DNA of 64,000 nucleotides, taken from G020354785 sp964461435 (lineage in GTDB: Bacteria; Bacteroidota; Bacteroidia; Bacteroidales; UBA10428). The notes below the pieces were generated by a model. It saw only the letters and a list, made by a program, of their open reading frames with translations. It did no database searches and was not told the DNA's origin. The position numbers were made by a program, and so were the translations under genes. Shown here in pieces: positions 44,448 through 53,093 of this stretch. How positions within the stretch are numbered: position 1 is the first letter of the stretch; each line of letters starts with the position of its first letter. The stretch spans positions 30,421 through 94,420 of the forward strand of contig CAYWUI010000008.1 in assembly GCA_964461435.1 (NCBI GenBank). Direction: 5' to 3'.

Positions 44448-45794
44448 ATGAATAAAATACTTGATAAACTGGAACCATACTCTGTCCATGCTTCGCAGAT
44501 TGATAAAGAACTATTTACCCGGTATAATGTAAAAAGGGGTCTGAGAAACCAGGACGGATCAGGTGTGCTGGTCGGACTGACGAATATTGGGGATGTGGTA
44601 GGTTATGAAAAAAAGGGTGATAACTTATATCCTTGTGAAGGAAGCCTGTTTTACAGGGGTATAAACATTAATGATATTGTGCACGGATTTCAGAAAGACG
44701 GGCGTCATGGTTTTGATGAAACTGTTTTTCTTTTGATATATGGCAAGCTGCCCACAAAGCAGGAACTTGACGAGTTCTCATCATGCCTGAATGCATTAAG
44801 GGATTTGCCGGAATATTTTACAAAGAATATGATTCTTACCATCAGAGGCAAAGACATAATGAACATGCTGGCAAGATCGGTCCTTGTGCTATATACCCTT
44901 GATGAAGATGCAGAAGTATATACTCATTCGAACCAGCTTAAGCAGGCTATTAACCTTATAGCGAAGTTTCCTGTAATAACTGCATATTCATACTTCGGGT
45001 TTCGTCATTCATACCAGAGAAAATCATTAATAATACGCCATCCTGATCCTGCATTGAGCAGTGCTGAAAACTTCCTCTATATGCTTAAAGGAGAAGAATA
45101 TACTAAACTTGAAGCCGACCTGCTTGACCTGATACTTGTACTTCATGCCGAACACGGGGGAGGCAATAATTCAACATTCACAACAAGAGTAGTAAGCTCA
45201 TCCAATACCGATACATATTCAGCTATCGCCGCTGCTCTCGGTTCTTTAAAAGGTACCCTCCACGGGGGAGCAAACCTGAAGGTTATGGAAATGATGAAAG
45301 ATATTAAAAAAAATGTGAAAGACTGGACTGATAAAAAAGAAATTACAGAATACCTTTTAAAGATTCTCAGAGGACATGCAGGTGACGGATCAGGTAAAAT
45401 TTATGGTATCGGACATGCCATTTATACCCTTTCTGACCCAAGGGCAGTCCTGCTGAAAGAAAAAGCCAAAGAGCTTGCCAATGAAAAGGGTAAAACAGAT
45501 GAATACAACCTTTATGAGAATATTGAAGAACTTGCTCCGGAAGTCCTTGCCAAGTTTAAAGAAGATAATCAAAAAGTCGTTTGTCCGAATGTTGATTTTT
45601 ATTCAGGATTTGTATATAAATGTATCGACATACCTAAAGAGATATTTACTCCTATTTTCGCAGTTGCCAGAATTGCAGGATGGTGCGCTCACAGGCTGGA
45701 AGAGATAACTTTTTCATCAAAACGGATTATCAGGCCTGCCTATAAAAATGTATTTGGCAGGGTTGACTATGAACCAATGGAAGGCAGAATATAG
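44448..45794 (+). CDS. gltA: Citrate synthase
   Basis: Citrate synthase condenses acetyl-CoA with oxaloacetate at the entry of the citric acid cycle. The 448-residue protein has the family signature around LHAEHGGGNNSTFTTRVVSS, GTLHGGANLKVMEMM with its active-site His, GIGHAIYTLSDPRA and the catalytic Asp region NVDFYSGFVYKCI. Its N-terminal 40 residues (MNKILDKLEPYSVHASQID) extend beyond the short bacterial form, as in other anaerobe-type sequences. A 2-methylcitrate synthase role cannot be excluded. A T9SS cargo gene starts 3 bases after its stop. Confidence 0.93.
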   Translation: MNKILDKLEPYSVHASQIDKELFTRYNVKRGLRNQDGSGVLVGLTNIGDVVGYEKKGDNLYPCEGSLFYRGININDIVHGFQKDGRHGFDETVFLLIYGKLPTKQELDEFSSCLNALRDLPEYFTKNMILTIRGKDIMNMLARSVLVLYTLDEDAEVYTHSNQLKQAINLIAKFPVITAYSYFGFRHSYQRKSLIIRHPDPALSSAENFLYMLKGEEYTKLEADLLDLILVLHAEHGGGNNSTFTTRVVSSSNTDTYSAIAAALGSLKGTLHGGANLKVMEMMKDIKKNVKDWTDKKEITEYLLKILRGHAGDGSGKIYGIGHAIYTLSDPRAVLLKEKAKELANEKGKTDEYNLYENIEELAPEVLAKFKEDNQKVVCPNVDFYSGFVYKCIDIPKEIFTPIFAVARIAGWCAHRLEEITFSSKRIIRPAYKNVFGRVDYEPMEGRI

Positions 45795-45796
45795 GT

Positions 45797-47524
45797 ATGA
45801 AGATAATATCATATATTGCTGCTTTAGCCTTTGTTTATTTATATTTAAACTGCCCGGCGGTCAGCTCACAGGCATTATTCGAAGCCCCTGATACGGTATG
45901 CATATATGATACGGTCACGATAACCAATAATTCACGGCCTGCCAGTACATATTACTGGAACTTTTGCACCGGAAACATAATCAATACACCCCAGGCAGAA
46001 AATCTTCAAAACCCGGGAAATTTAAATGGCCCTTCATTTTTGGATATTGTGGAAGATAACGGGACATATTATGCATTTATTACCAATCAGACGGATGGCA
46101 CAATATCCAGGTACATATTCAGTGAAGGTTTGCTATCAGAGCCTGTCTCGCAGAATCTGGGAAACTTTGGATCGGCAATCCCGGTAAATGCCCAGGGAAT
46201 ACGGGTTATCAAAGATAATAATACCTGGTATGCATTTATAATAGGGGGACAAGGGGTAAACTCGAAAATTGTAAGACTCAATTTCGGCAATTCTCTTGAT
46301 AACTATCCTACACCTCTTGACCTCGGAAATATTGGGAATTTGGATTCGCCCACGGACTTGTTTATGTTTAAAGAGAACAACTACTGGTATAGTTATACTG
46401 TAAATTATAATTCCGGCACTATCAGCAGGTTAAACTTCGGAAACAGCCTGAATAATCGCCCCAATGGCTTAAACCTTGGTAATATTGGGAATCTGAACGG
46501 ACCGGCAGGTTTTATATTATGGCGGGAGAATGATATCTGGTATTTATTTGTAGCTAATTCCAACTCTAATAATATTACAAGGCTTGAATTTGGAAGCTCC
46601 CTGTCCAACATACCTGAAGGAGAAACTATCGGCGGCGAGGATTTTCTGGATCAGCCTGCAGACATCGTGCTGTCAAAAGACTGCAATATAATATTCGGTT
46701 ATATTCTCAACGATAATAATAATATTGTACGATTGGACTTCAATGCCGGAATCCTCGAAGAACCTGAATTCACTTCCCTGGGAGCAATGGATAATCTTGA
46801 AAATCCGCGTAGCTTTTCTGAAGTTTTCAGAATTGGAGATACACTATATACATTCGTTACCAATATTAATAATTCAACCCTTACAAGGTTATTGCTTACC
46901 GGTTGTAATAATTCATCAATATCCTCTTCGGATGAAAGGAATCCCCCGGATATTTTTTATGACTCCCCTGGTGTTTATAAGATATCATTAGTCCTTGATG
47001 AAGGAACAATTGACCAGGAATACTATTGTAAAAATATTTATGTATTCAATAATCCGGAATTCAGGCTTGGTAATGATACAACAATTGCTCTGGGAACAGA
47101 TTTGCTGATAGATGCCGGTAGCGGATATTCAAGTTATTACTGGTCAACAGGTGAAACCGGCCAGGTAATAGAAGTAAATTCCGGAGGAGTTTATTCAGTG
47201 ACTGTATCCAACGAATATGGCTGTCCCGGTTCAGATGAATTAGAAGTCACTGTTGATACCGGTATCCCAAATTTCATTACCCCAAATGGCGATGGTTATA
47301 ATGATACCTGGGAATTACCCCTTCTCAGGGACAACGACAATTCTGTCATTAAAATATTCGATCGTTTTGGCAATCTGATTATTTCCTATAAAGGAACAGA
47401 CCGGGGATGGGATGGTACGGTTAATGGCAAGCTTGTAAATCCCGATACATACTGGTATATTATAGATTTAAAAAACGGATCCGGCCCTGTAAAAGGAAAC
47501 ATTACAGTTAAATACCAGAGATGA
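45797..47524 (+). CDS. Secreted protein with gliding-motility C-terminal domain (T9SS cargo)
   Basis: The 575-residue protein has a signal peptide (residues 1-25, ending AVSSQA), a PKD-like region, and a six-strand-repeat segment with near-identical copies of NFGNSLDNYP and LDLGNIGNLDSP (about residues 155-275). It ends with the type B C-terminal domain starting at NFITPNGDGYNDTW, which directs secretion through T9SS. The repeats look like a surface beta-propeller. It is followed, with a 4-base ATGA overlap, by a PorP/SprF protein gene, the usual partner for attachment of such cargo. Ligand unknown. Confidence 0.88.
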   Translation: MKIISYIAALAFVYLYLNCPAVSSQALFEAPDTVCIYDTVTITNNSRPASTYYWNFCTGNIINTPQAENLQNPGNLNGPSFLDIVEDNGTYYAFITNQTDGTISRYIFSEGLLSEPVSQNLGNFGSAIPVNAQGIRVIKDNNTWYAFIIGGQGVNSKIVRLNFGNSLDNYPTPLDLGNIGNLDSPTDLFMFKENNYWYSYTVNYNSGTISRLNFGNSLNNRPNGLNLGNIGNLNGPAGFILWRENDIWYLFVANSNSNNITRLEFGSSLSNIPEGETIGGEDFLDQPADIVLSKDCNIIFGYILNDNNNIVRLDFNAGILEEPEFTSLGAMDNLENPRSFSEVFRIGDTLYTFVTNINNSTLTRLLLTGCNNSSISSSDERNPPDIFYDSPGVYKISLVLDEGTIDQEYYCKNIYVFNNPEFRLGNDTTIALGTDLLIDAGSGYSSYYWSTGETGQVIEVNSGGVYSVTVSNEYGCPGSDELEVTVDTGIPNFITPNGDGYNDTWELPLLRDNDNSVIKIFDRFGNLIISYKGTDRGWDGTVNGKLVNPDTYWYIIDLKNGSGPVKGNITVKYQR

Positions 47525-48483
47525 AGATAAAACCAGCCGCTATTATCATATTTGTATTCAGGTATATTCTAATAACTGCACAGGAACTGCCTGTATATCA
47601 GCAATATTTATTAAATCCCAATTTAATAAATCCTGCAATAACCGGGTATAATGCATGTACGTCCTTCCTGCTAACAGACCGTCATCAATGGATAGGTATT
47701 CCCGATGCTCCAGGTACCCAAACAATTGGTATACAAAAAAGAATGTTTATTAAATATAACAGGATACATGGTATCGGACTGAATTTGTATCATGATAAAA
47801 ACGGTGCATACAGAAAAAGCGGAGGAGATCTTATATATGCATATCACTTTAAAATAAGCCGCCAAAACGATTTTAAAATAGGGCTCGGACTTTTAATATC
47901 TGTCTTTCAGAACTCGTTGGATGAATCAGAGTTTACTTCGATTTATGATCCTTTGACCGGCGAAGGAATTAACCGCTCTTTAAATCCCGATGCAGGAACA
48001 GGTATTTTTATATATAATCCGAAATTTTATGCCGGACTTTCAGGATTAAGACTTATATCAGGTTCAGCCATATTGCAGGAATCTGAACGACATTTATACC
48101 TTAATACAGGATTCTTTATAAAAAATGGCACATCTCCTTTTAAATTTGAACCTTCTTTACTTCTAAAGTTGACCGAAAGCTTTAAAAGCCAGGTAGACAT
48201 TAATTTCAGGACTGTCCTGAATGATAAATACTGGTACATTTTCTCATTCCGGCATAATTTAACCCCTTCCCGGGTAAAAGGTGTCTCAATAATGTCAGTT
48301 TTCGGCGCTACCACAGGCAATTTCTCATTTGCCTATGCATTTGATCTGGGATTGACATCAATTCAGCTGACCAATTATGGTTCACATGAATTTATGATAG
48401 CATACAAAATATGCGACTCCGGTAAAAATGACACTGATTGTCCGACTTACAAGGGATTGATAAAAAGATACAGAACAAGATAG
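47521..48483 (+). CDS. PorP/SprF family type IX secretion membrane protein
   Basis: The 320-residue protein starts with a signal-like segment, then the family hallmark ELPVYQQYLLNPNLINPAITGY (residues 22-43), followed by outer-membrane beta-strand sequence (GIGLNLYHDKNGAYRKSG, FKIGLGLLISVFQNSLDE). PorP/SprF proteins sit in the outer membrane and bind type B-domain cargo or SprB-like adhesins. It overlaps the upstream cargo gene by four bases, so the two form a translation-coupled cargo/partner pair. Confidence 0.92.
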   Translation: MKIKPAAIIIFVFRYILITAQELPVYQQYLLNPNLINPAITGYNACTSFLLTDRHQWIGIPDAPGTQTIGIQKRMFIKYNRIHGIGLNLYHDKNGAYRKSGGDLIYAYHFKISRQNDFKIGLGLLISVFQNSLDESEFTSIYDPLTGEGINRSLNPDAGTGIFIYNPKFYAGLSGLRLISGSAILQESERHLYLNTGFFIKNGTSPFKFEPSLLLKLTESFKSQVDINFRTVLNDKYWYIFSFRHNLTPSRVKGVSIMSVFGATTGNFSFAYAFDLGLTSIQLTNYGSHEFMIAYKICDSGKNDTDCPTYKGLIKRYRTR

Positions 48484-48492
48484 GTAATTGTT

Positions 48493-49326
48493 TCAGGATT
48501 GATTTCCCGCTTCTCCCATAATTTCCTTTCTTATAAGACGTGACAAAAGGTTTAATCTGATCCTCAGGGGCACGGCCCTAAGCAGGAAAAAGTTCACCTT
48601 ATTCAAAACACCGGGGATAATGACCTTTTTACCTTTGAACATTGAGCTGATAGCTATTTGAGCAACTCTATTTGCAGATAATAAACCGAACCTGCCATAA
48701 AATCCCATTTTCTTGATTCTATGTACGGTATCTGAATTGGTCATTATCGGACCGGGATTTATAACACTAATCTTCACGCAGCTCCCCTTTAACTCTTCAT
48801 GCAGACTTCTTGAAAAAGAATATACAAAAGCTTTTGATGCCGGATAAACGGTTTTATAGGGAATAGGACTAAAAGCTGCCATGCTGGCAACATTAAGAAT
48901 ATATGAAGGGCTATACCCTTTAAGTTCAGATAACATTAACCTTGTTATTAATGTCAAAGCTCTTATATTAAGCAGTATAATTGTATCGAGGTATTCAACT
49001 GAAGATTCTTCAAAATGCTTGCTGCCTCCCACTCCCGCATTATTTACCAGTATATTTACAGAAAAATTTTCCTTTACCCAGTTTGTCAGTTCAACAGGTG
49101 AATTCTCCTTTGTCAGATCTGCTTCATAATACCTGGCATTAATCTTATGTTTGTATTCCAGCTCTTTACAGTATTTGTCCAGATTTTCACCGGGCAGGGA
49201 TACCAGGATCAGATTATGCCCCCTTTTTGCAAATTCGTGTGCAAATTCTTTGCCAAGCCCGTTACTTGCGCCGGTAATTAATGCAAAAGGTTTTAAGCTA
49301 CTTTTCATTTTCCGTTTTTTCTGCAT
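48493..49326 (-). CDS. Short-chain dehydrogenase/reductase
   Basis: This NAD(P)-dependent SDR of 277 residues has the cofactor motif TGASNGLGKEF (residues 18-28), the NNAGVGG motif (95-101) and catalytic Ser148, Tyr161 and Lys165 in YPASK. Its C-terminus is basic and extended (about 40 residues), as in SDRs acting on membrane lipids or ketones. It overlaps the following epimerase gene by 29 bases if started at ATG 49326; a start at Met7 (49308) would shorten this to 11. Substrate unknown. The two genes probably form an operon read leftward. Confidence 0.88.
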   Translation of the reverse strand: MQKKRKMKSSLKPFALITGASNGLGKEFAHEFAKRGHNLILVSLPGENLDKYCKELEYKHKINARYYEADLTKENSPVELTNWVKENFSVNILVNNAGVGGSKHFEESSVEYLDTIILLNIRALTLITRLMLSELKGYSPSYILNVASMAAFSPIPYKTVYPASKAFVYSFSRSLHEELKGSCVKISVINPGPIMTNSDTVHRIKKMGFYGRFGLLSANRVAQIAISSMFKGKKVIIPGVLNKVNFFLLRAVPLRIRLNLLSRLIRKEIMGEAGNQS

Positions 49327-50296
49327 AAATGAATTTCAGGGTTTCAGTTATTCCTGACTTTAAAGGTGTAATCTTATAGCCAAGTTCACTTTGAGCCTTA
49401 TTACTCGATAATACCCAGTTGTAATTGTACTTTCTTACCAATCCCGGCGTAATTAAGGGTTTAATGCCAAAGCTTCTGGCAAGCATAAGCATAATAAAGG
49501 ATACAAAAAGCATCAAATTTAAAGGAAATCTGAAAAGCAAATAACTTTTACCCGATATTTCTGCTAAAACCTTGAAAAAACCTGCATAGGAAATATTCTC
49601 TCCGCCCAGGATGTATCTTTCACCTGCCACACCTTTCTCAAGAGCTAAGATATGCCCGGCAACGACATCATCAATAAAAACATAATTACCAATACTTTTC
49701 CCGTTACCCGGCAAAAATCTGAATTTACCTTCGGTGTATAACCTTACAATCCTGGTTACACTATTGCTTATGTTCAGCAATCCCGGCCCGTATACGCGTG
49801 TGGGATTAACAATAACAATATTCATTCCTTTTGCTGTCCTGTTTAAAATTAATTCCTCAGCCTCGGCCTTTGTTTTTTCATATAATGTAAAATATTCTGT
49901 TTGCCTCTTTGTATTCTCGTCTACCATTTTACCGTCAGATGGACCAAAAACACCCGCAGTAGATGTGACAACAATTTTTTTAATCCCTGCCCCTTCCGCC
50001 TCATTTAATACATTTAGTGTCCCCGTGTAATTAATCTCGTAAAATAAGCAGGGATCTTTTGACCACACCTGAGCACATGCCGCCAGATGAAAAACAAAAT
50101 CACATTCCTTTATGGCCTTTCTTATGCTTAATGTATCAGTTACATCACCCTTAAACAAATGAATATTCTTGTGTTTTATTTGTTCGGCCTTTCCCCTGGA
50201 ACGATATAAAGCATTTACAATATATCCCTGCCTGACCAATTCCCTGCATAAATGAATGCCTATAAATCCTGTAGCTCCGGTTACCAGTATTTTCAT
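49298..50296 (-). CDS. NAD-dependent epimerase/dehydratase family protein
   Basis: The 332-residue extended SDR has a Rossmann start MKILVTGATGFIGIHLCREL, a FHLAACAQVW segment, and the catalytic pair in TLYEKTKAEAEEL. The C-terminal half includes GGENISYAGFFKVLAEISGKSY. It resembles dihydroflavonol-reductase-like members of the family, which reduce sugars or small ketones; a hydrophobic helix near residues 258-276 is unusual for a soluble enzyme and may attach it to the membrane. It is followed within 7 bases by a CPBP membrane protein and overlaps the SDR gene. Confidence 0.88.
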   Translation of the reverse strand: MKILVTGATGFIGIHLCRELVRQGYIVNALYRSRGKAEQIKHKNIHLFKGDVTDTLSIRKAIKECDFVFHLAACAQVWSKDPCLFYEINYTGTLNVLNEAEGAGIKKIVVTSTAGVFGPSDGKMVDENTKRQTEYFTLYEKTKAEAEELILNRTAKGMNIVIVNPTRVYGPGLLNISNSVTRIVRLYTEGKFRFLPGNGKSIGNYVFIDDVVAGHILALEKGVAGERYILGGENISYAGFFKVLAEISGKSYLLFRFPLNLMLFVSFIMLMLARSFGIKPLITPGLVRKYNYNWVLSSNKAQSELGYKITPLKSGITETLKFIYAEKTENEK

Positions 50297-50302
50297 AATT
50301 TT

Positions 50303-51067
50303 TTACTTTCCCGAACTAAAAAACCTTGCAGATATTTCAGTACTGTTATAAATTGAAAACCACTCATTCGATACAGCAAGCACAATATGTAAAATTAATG
50401 CAGGCCATATTGTCCCTGATAATATAGTAAAACAGCATAATAAAAATCCAAAAGGTATTGCTCCTGCAGTTTCTTTAATTCCCTGGGGAATATGCGCAAA
50501 TGAATAAATCAAAACATTTATAACGATTGAAGGCCATATGCCAAAAGCATGAATACATGTAAAAAACAAAAATCCCCTGAATAAAAACTCATATGCAGCC
50601 AAATAAATTATCCAGCCTGATAAACTTAATACCAGTAATTTCATATTCCAGTTTTTAGTCCTGATCAGCGGGTACTTTTCAAGGTTAGTTGCGCTCTTTG
50701 AAGCAAAAAAGTTCATAAGTATTATTATAGCTGATATTAAGACCGTGTAATAAAATATGTTCATGCCAATGGAAAGGCCCAGGCCATAATCTGTAAGCCT
50801 GCCTGGCAATAGTATTAAAACAACCAGAAGAGGCACAGCTCCTAAAAAAATAAATCCTGATATATGCCTGAAGTAAACACGGAACTCCTGAATCCTCTTT
50901 ATGCCATACTTTCTTTTAATTTTGTGGACAAGTATGTCGGAATTACCTGCGAAATAATAAATAAGGAAACTTATTAAGGTCACAGACAGGGAAATTACAG
51001 GCTCTGAATATTCCTGTTTCCATATTAAACTGCTGTTCATTTTTTTTAATTTTTCGAAATATAGCAA
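50303..51067 (-). CDS. CPBP-family intramembrane protein, motif variant
   Basis: The protein has up to 254 residues (start may be Met10 at 51040, MNSSLIWKQEYS) and about seven hydrophobic helices. CPBP proteins (Rce1/CAAX protease type) carry a glutamate pair before FRG, then FxxxH, then HxxxN. Here the first motif reads AAYEFLFRGFLFF, keeping one Glu; the second is YSFAHIPQG; the third is LHIVLAVSNEW with Ala at the Asn position. It may therefore be an inactive or altered protease, or the family call may be loose. It lies 7 bases from the epimerase gene, on the same strand. Confidence 0.72.
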   Translation of the reverse strand: MLYFEKLKKMNSSLIWKQEYSEPVISLSVTLISFLIYYFAGNSDILVHKIKRKYGIKRIQEFRVYFRHISGFIFLGAVPLLVVLILLPGRLTDYGLGLSIGMNIFYYTVLISAIIILMNFFASKSATNLEKYPLIRTKNWNMKLLVLSLSGWIIYLAAYEFLFRGFLFFTCIHAFGIWPSIVINVLIYSFAHIPQGIKETAGAIPFGFLLCCFTILSGTIWPALILHIVLAVSNEWFSIYNSTEISARFFSSGK

Positions 51068-51111
51068 TTACTTATAATACAATTTAAACAATCACTGCCA
51101 AAAACCTGTTC

Positions 51112-51909
51112 CTATGCTTTCAACTGAATAAAGTATCCTGCGTGCTTCCTCACATTCAGGACACTGCCATCCTTAAAAATTAAATACTGGCCCTTTATAC
51201 CGTTAAGTTTTCCTGTATATTCCGGTAATTTATCAAGGCTTATACTTTTCACCTTTCCCGGATATTCATTGACAGGATAATTAAATGTAAATACTTCATC
51301 ATCATTGATAATATAACGTTTTAATTGTTCAGGCACTGCGTACTCTGCCTTTCTTTTTTCTTCAAGAAGATTAATATTTTCAGTAGAACCACTGCTCAAC
51401 ATACGTCTCCAGTTAGTTTTATCCGGAAAAACATTTTTTAAAGCAACTTCAATTAATCCGGCCAGGTACCTGTTCGGTGTTCTTGCCACCTTAACAGCAT
51501 AAGTCGCTCCCTGGTCTATCCACCGGACAGGTACTTGAGTTTCCCTGGTAACTCCTACCTTAATATCACTTGAAAGGGCAAGATATACATAATGATCAAT
51601 CAGGCAATGGTTCCTGGCAAATTCCATATCACGTGCAATTCCTTCATGTGCCCTGCATAATTCGGGATGAAGCACGCACTCTTCGGTTTCAGGAGCTGAA
51701 ATAAAGCAAGGGTAACAATAACCCTGCGCAAATGATGTTTTTGTCTCCCTTCCGCATTTAATGCAGTTAATTCTTCCCTGATATTTCACAGAAATATCCT
51801 TTGCCAGCATACTATTTACAAAAACTTCCTTTCCTCCTACCGGGAGATAATAACTTATTGGAGAATCATACCCGACCCTCATCTTAATTATGTTACCCTC
51901 ATTAACCAT
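51112..51909 (-). CDS. DUF2797 family protein
   Basis: The 265-residue cytosolic protein has a zinc-ribbon-like part with two Cys pairs (CIKCG and CYPCF, about residues 49-70) and the DUF2797 core IKVGVTRETQVPVRWIDQGA. The core motif sits where GIY-YIG nucleases have their active site, but I see no clear nuclease residues. Its function is unknown; it is widespread in Bacteroidota. It is a separate leftward unit, next to the divergent PspC operon. Confidence 0.82.
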   Translation of the reverse strand: MVNEGNIIKMRVGYDSPISYYLPVGGKEVFVNSMLAKDISVKYQGRINCIKCGRETKTSFAQGYCYPCFISAPETEECVLHPELCRAHEGIARDMEFARNHCLIDHYVYLALSSDIKVGVTRETQVPVRWIDQGATYAVKVARTPNRYLAGLIEVALKNVFPDKTNWRRMLSSGSTENINLLEEKRKAEYAVPEQLKRYIINDDEVFTFNYPVNEYPGKVKSISLDKLPEYTGKLNGIKGQYLIFKDGSVLNVRKHAGYFIQLKA

Positions 51910-52028
51910 TATATTTATTCTATAGTGATCCCATAAAATTAATAAAAACTTAATAAAAAAGTGCTCTCCGTATTACCTTGATATATAGGCCATTATAATT
52001 CTTATTATTATTATTTAATAAATTTTTA

Positions 52029-52049
52029 ATACTATGTATTGCATAGTAT
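52029..52049. promoter_or_regulatory. Perfect palindrome, probable PadR operator
   Basis: ATACTATG (52029-52036), five bases TATTG, and CATAGTAT (52042-52049) form a perfect 8+8 inverted repeat. It lies upstream of the pspC-padR-pspC operon, just before a -7 element. PadR repressors bind such short palindromes, so autorepression by the operon's own PadR is inferred. A further CATAGTA half-site is seen at 52093-52099. Confidence 0.75.
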
Positions 52050-52062
52050 CTATTTTTTTATA

Positions 52063-52070
52063 TATCTTTG
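52063..52070 (+). promoter_or_regulatory. Putative -7 element of the PspC operon
   Basis: TATCTTTG fits the TAnnTTTG consensus. A TTG at 52039-52041, with a 21-base spacer, is a possible -33 element and lies inside the palindrome loop. The element ends 65 bases before the first start codon. Confidence 0.6.
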
Positions 52071-52135
52071 CATTGTATTTATCATTTTTATACATAGTAA
52101 TATATTTTTTATAGTACAACTTAAAAAACATTAAA

Positions 52136-52738
52136 ATGAAAAAGACCTTGACAATCAATGTAGCAGGATCAGTATTCAATATTGATGAGGATGCCTATTA
52201 CAGGCTTAAGGAATACCTGGAAAAGATTAAGGTGCATTTCTCAGGGGAAAAGGAAATTGATGACATAATGACTGACATAGAATCAAGAATTGCTGAGCTG
52301 CTCAGAGAAAAAATAAATTCGGGAAAACAGGTAATAATCCTTCAGGATATTGAAGAGATAATAAAGATCATGGGAGAGCCCCATGATTTCGGGGATTTTG
52401 ATAAGGAAGAAAAAAAGAAAACATATTACCATTCTGCTTCAAGACATATATACAGAGATCCTGACAACAGGATACTTGGAGGAGTATGCGGCGGACTGGG
52501 GGCTTACATGGGTATTGATCCCATAATACCCAGAATAATTTTCATAGTTGCATTTTTTGGTTTCGGATTCGGATTATTAATTTACCTGATATTATGGATA
52601 ATCATTCCCGAAGCAAAGACAACAGCCCAAAAAATTGAAATGCGCGGTGACCCTGTTAATGTATCGAACATAGGGAGCTTTGTAAAGGAAGAATTTGAAA
52701 ATATTAAGGACAACATCAAGGGAAAGAAAAAAACATAA
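52136..52738 (+). CDS. PspC domain membrane protein (short form)
   Basis: The 200-residue protein starts with a domain (residues 1-90, LTINVAGSVFNIDEDAYYRL) seen again in the third gene of this operon. It then has a PspC domain (about 98-170, HIYRDPDNRILGGVCGGLGA, PRIIFIVAFFGFGFGLLI, WIIIPEAKT) with one or two membrane helices, and a basic tail. PspC proteins sit in the inner membrane and respond to envelope or phage-shock stress. Four bases after its stop a PadR gene starts. A role in sensing membrane damage is inferred from the family. Confidence 0.9.
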   Translation: MKKTLTINVAGSVFNIDEDAYYRLKEYLEKIKVHFSGEKEIDDIMTDIESRIAELLREKINSGKQVIILQDIEEIIKIMGEPHDFGDFDKEEKKKTYYHSASRHIYRDPDNRILGGVCGGLGAYMGIDPIIPRIIFIVAFFGFGFGLLIYLILWIIIPEAKTTAQKIEMRGDPVNVSNIGSFVKEEFENIKDNIKGKKKT

Positions 52739-52742
52739 AAAT

Positions 52743-53078
52743 ATGTCTGAAATGAACTTAGAGAATGTTAAAGCACAGATGAGAAAGGGAGTGCTTGAAT
52801 TTTGTATCCTTTCAATATTATCCAGGGGTGATGCATACGCCTCTGATATAATAAAAAGGCTTAAGGAATCCAAACTAATAGTTGTTGAGGGGACCCTTTA
52901 TCCCTTGCTTTCACGGCAAAAAAACGCCGGATTGTTAAGTTACAGGTGGGAAGAATCCACACAGGGTCCACCCAGAAAATACTATGCCCTGACTGATAAG
53001 GGGAACGAATTTCTTAAAGAACTTAATTCTTCATGGAGTGAGCTTGTTGAAGCTGTAAAATCTATTTATAATAAATAA
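52743..53078 (+). CDS. PadR family transcriptional regulator
   Basis: The 111-residue protein, from ATG 52743 (MSEMNLENVKAQMRKGVLEF), is a PadR winged helix: FCILSILSRGDAYASDIIKR, VVEGTLYPLLSRQKNAGLLS and STQGPPRKYYALTDKG. PadR proteins repress nearby genes until a ligand is bound. It has the long N-terminal helix and short C-terminal dimerisation helix of the small class, with no large ligand domain. It is located between two PspC genes and the palindrome upstream is its probable operator. Confidence 0.92.
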   Translation: MSEMNLENVKAQMRKGVLEFCILSILSRGDAYASDIIKRLKESKLIVVEGTLYPLLSRQKNAGLLSYRWEESTQGPPRKYYALTDKGNEFLKELNSSWSELVEAVKSIYNK

Positions 53079-53093
53079 AATATCTATCAGGAA

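Noticed and set aside
46270..46500. Near-repeats in the T9SS cargo gene considered as a possible CRISPR or mobile repeat
   Set aside because: The repeats are in frame, of unequal spacing and encode protein repeats (NFGNSL..., GNIGNL...), so they belong to the propeller-like domain.
52695..53078. Longer PadR start at 52695
   Set aside because: The extra 16 residues are basic and overlap the pspC end; ATG 52743 gives the normal PadR N-terminus and a 4-base gap.
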